From assembly GCA_020431945.1 (NCBI GenBank), contig JAGQHH010000540.1, forward strand, positions 1-7,470: 7,470 bases of DNA, in the 5' to 3' direction. Of this stretch, positions 6,363 through 7,470 are shown in pieces (position 1 is the first letter of the stretch; every line of letters starts with the position of its first letter). This DNA comes from Cyanobacteria bacterium HKST-UBA02. Its GTDB lineage: Bacteria; Cyanobacteriota; Vampirovibrionia; Obscuribacterales; Obscuribacteraceae. The notes below the pieces were generated by a model, which saw nothing but the letters and a program-made list of their open reading frames with translations, had not been told where the DNA came from and did no database searches. The position numbers and the translations under genes were made by a program.

Positions 6363-7346
6363 ATGAACAGGCTCATCGACCGTTTCGGACGCCAGCACAG
6401 CTATTTGAGAATCTCGGTAACAGACAGGTGCAACCTTCGTTGCTTCTATTGTATGCCAGGAGATGGAGTAGCCTGGAGACACCGCTCGAGTCTCCTGACG
6501 TTCGAGGAGCTAGAGCGGATCTCTTCCATCTTTGTAAGTATGGGCATTCGAAAAATTCGCCTTACCGGCGGTGAACCTCTCATAAGAAACAATCTTGACA
6601 TCCTGGTCGGTAAACTCCTCAGCATAGACGACCTAGAAGTGGTTGCTATGACAACAAATGGAACACTTCTTGAGGATCACGCTCCCAGGCTCAAGCAGGC
6701 CGGTCTGACTCACTTGAATGTCAGCCTCGACAGCCTGAGGTCTGATCGATATCTCCGAATTACAGGAAGGGACGAACATCAACGTGTTCTCTCCGGTATG
6801 AAGGAGGCTCTCAGACTGGGTTTTCCGAGTCTCAAGATCAATGTTGTCGTAATCGCCGGTGTCAATGACGATGAGATTCTCGATTTCGTCGCCCTTGCCT
6901 GTGACTGGGGAGTGAACGTGCGTTTTATCGAATTCATGCCTTTTAGAAATAACGAGTGGAAGATTGACAGGGTCGTCTCCTATCATCAGATGATTGAGCA
7001 AATAAGCAGACGCTATACCCTGGTGCCTCTCGCCGCCGCGCCATCCTCCGTGGCAAGAGACTTCGGCATTCTTGGCGCGGCTGGCTCCGTCAGCTTCATA
7101 ACATCGATGTCCGATAGCTTCTGCGAATCCTGCAACCGCCTGCGCCTAACAGCAGAGGGAGCAATCAAAGCTTGCCTCTTTCATCCCGAGGAGATAAGCA
7201 TTCGGGACCGGATCCGCGAAGGCGCTACCGACACCGATATAGAAGAGATGATACTGTCCGCTCTTGCACAAAAACCGGAGGCGCATCCCCCAGCCCAAGA
7301 CATCGCATCGAGGATCAACCGATCGATGATTGAGATAGGAGGTTAG
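6363..7346 (+). CDS. moaA: GTP 3',8-cyclase MoaA (molybdenum cofactor biosynthesis, radical SAM)
   Basis: A complete 327-residue enzyme that uses S-adenosylmethionine and two [4Fe-4S] clusters to turn GTP into 3',8-cyclo-7,8-dihydro-GTP, which MoaC converts to cyclic pyranopterin monophosphate, the first intermediate of molybdopterin. Seen: DRFGRQHSYLRISVTDRCN at the N-terminus, the radical SAM cysteines C23, C27 and C30 (CxxxCxxC), GGEPLIR for SAM binding, the C-terminal cluster cysteines C254, C257 and C271 (CxxC-x13-C), arginines in NRLRL matching the GTP-binding pair of S. aureus MoaA, and the terminal MIEIGG with the conserved GG tail needed for activity. Length is normal. The start is set by homology of the first residues; no Shine-Dalgarno sequence precedes it. 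It diverges from the narK operon, and nitrate reductases need the cofactor it helps make, which fits the neighbourhood. All key residues are present. Confidence 0.97.
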   Translation: MNRLIDRFGRQHSYLRISVTDRCNLRCFYCMPGDGVAWRHRSSLLTFEELERISSIFVSMGIRKIRLTGGEPLIRNNLDILVGKLLSIDDLEVVAMTTNGTLLEDHAPRLKQAGLTHLNVSLDSLRSDRYLRITGRDEHQRVLSGMKEALRLGFPSLKINVVVIAGVNDDEILDFVALACDWGVNVRFIEFMPFRNNEWKIDRVVSYHQMIEQISRRYTLVPLAAAPSSVARDFGILGAAGSVSFITSMSDSFCESCNRLRLTAEGAIKACLFHPEEISIRDRIREGATDTDIEEMILSALAQKPEAHPPAQDIASRINRSMIEIGG

Positions 7347-7434
7347 TATTAAAGGTATTCTTTATGCCTGACCCCCACCTTACCGCGAAGCAATTGTCAA
7401 GCATGCCGCTATTCTTGATGAATTCCTTTGAAGT

Positions 7435-7440
7435 GGAGGG
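7435..7440 (+). promoter_or_regulatory. Ribosome binding site of the gene starting at 7447
   Basis: GGAGGG lies 6 nt before an ATG, at a good distance. It is the main evidence that a gene begins at 7447. Confidence 0.6.
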
Positions 7441-7446
7441 AACTTC

Positions 7447-7470
7447 ATGCAATTCCCCGACAAGATTAGC
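7447..7470 (+). CDS. Start of a further gene, cut by the right window edge
   Basis: Only eight codons are visible (MQFPDKIS), too few to identify the product. The ATG is the first start codon after an in-frame stop at 7429-7431 and has GGAGGG 6 nt upstream. It lies 100 nt after moaA on the same strand, so a shared transcript is possible. A competing reading is another frame from the ATG at 7364 (MPDPHLTAKQLSS), which is also open to the window edge but has only a weak AAAGG before it; both cannot be the main gene. Confidence 0.5.

Noticed and set aside
7392..7424. Inverted repeat AATTGTCAAG ... CTTGATGAATT in the spacer after moaA
   Set aside because: The stem is AT-rich, broken by unequal bulges (5 + 4 pairs) and has no T run, so it is not a convincing terminator; chance is likely.
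7364..7470. Alternative gene start at ATG 7364 (MPDPHLTAKQ...)
   Set aside because: The ribosome site is weak and the product is not recognised. The ATG at 7447, in another frame, has a clear GGAGGG; sequence beyond the window would settle it.

Overview
The window is ordinary-looking bacterial chromosome of roughly balanced GC. It is densely coded, uses Shine-Dalgarno sites of the GGAGG type, and has no RNA genes, insertion sequences, CRISPR arrays or long non-coding stretches that I can see. The gene content (a NarK-type nitrate/nitrite carrier, molybdopterin biosynthesis, a medium-chain-type acyl-CoA dehydrogenase and a nitronate monooxygenase-family flavoprotein) suits an anaerobic or facultative bacterium that oxidises acyl-CoAs and may use nitrate. 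The sequence alone does not fix the taxon; Desulfobacterota-like is only a guess.

Layout from left to right. (1) The 3' part of a plus-strand nitronate monooxygenase/2-nitropropane dioxygenase-family gene (1-1103), cut off at the left edge. (2) A minus-strand cluster of four genes, read from right to left: an unrecognised TPR-like helical protein (6268-5270), narK (5239-3581), a polytopic membrane protein with a C-terminal ICMT/PEMT-type methyltransferase core (3584-2250), and an acyl-CoA dehydrogenase very like animal MCAD (2213-1071). The gaps are 30 nt, a 4-nt ATGA overlap and 36 nt, so the four are probably one transcription unit. The last gene converges on the first and their 3' ends overlap by 33 nt. 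(3) A short divergent intergenic region (about 6269-6362). (4) moaA on the plus strand (6363-7346), complete, with both iron-sulfur cysteine triads and the C-terminal GG tail. (5) A 100-nt spacer, then a good Shine-Dalgarno site and the first eight codons of another plus-strand gene that leaves the window.

How the genes may work together: NarK moves nitrate and/or nitrite, and MoaA starts synthesis of the molybdenum cofactor that nitrate reductases need, so these two fit a nitrate-respiration locus. The acyl-CoA dehydrogenase and the methyltransferase-like protein have no obvious place in that scheme, although they appear to be co-transcribed with narK. A link through organic nitro compounds (a nitronate oxidase releases nitrite, which NarK could export) is possible but speculative. 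I found no clear evidence of a wholly new system. The points most worth a second look are the mixed operon, the roughly 80-residue insert in NarK, the large membrane domain in front of the methyltransferase core, and the absence of a Shine-Dalgarno site before moaA.
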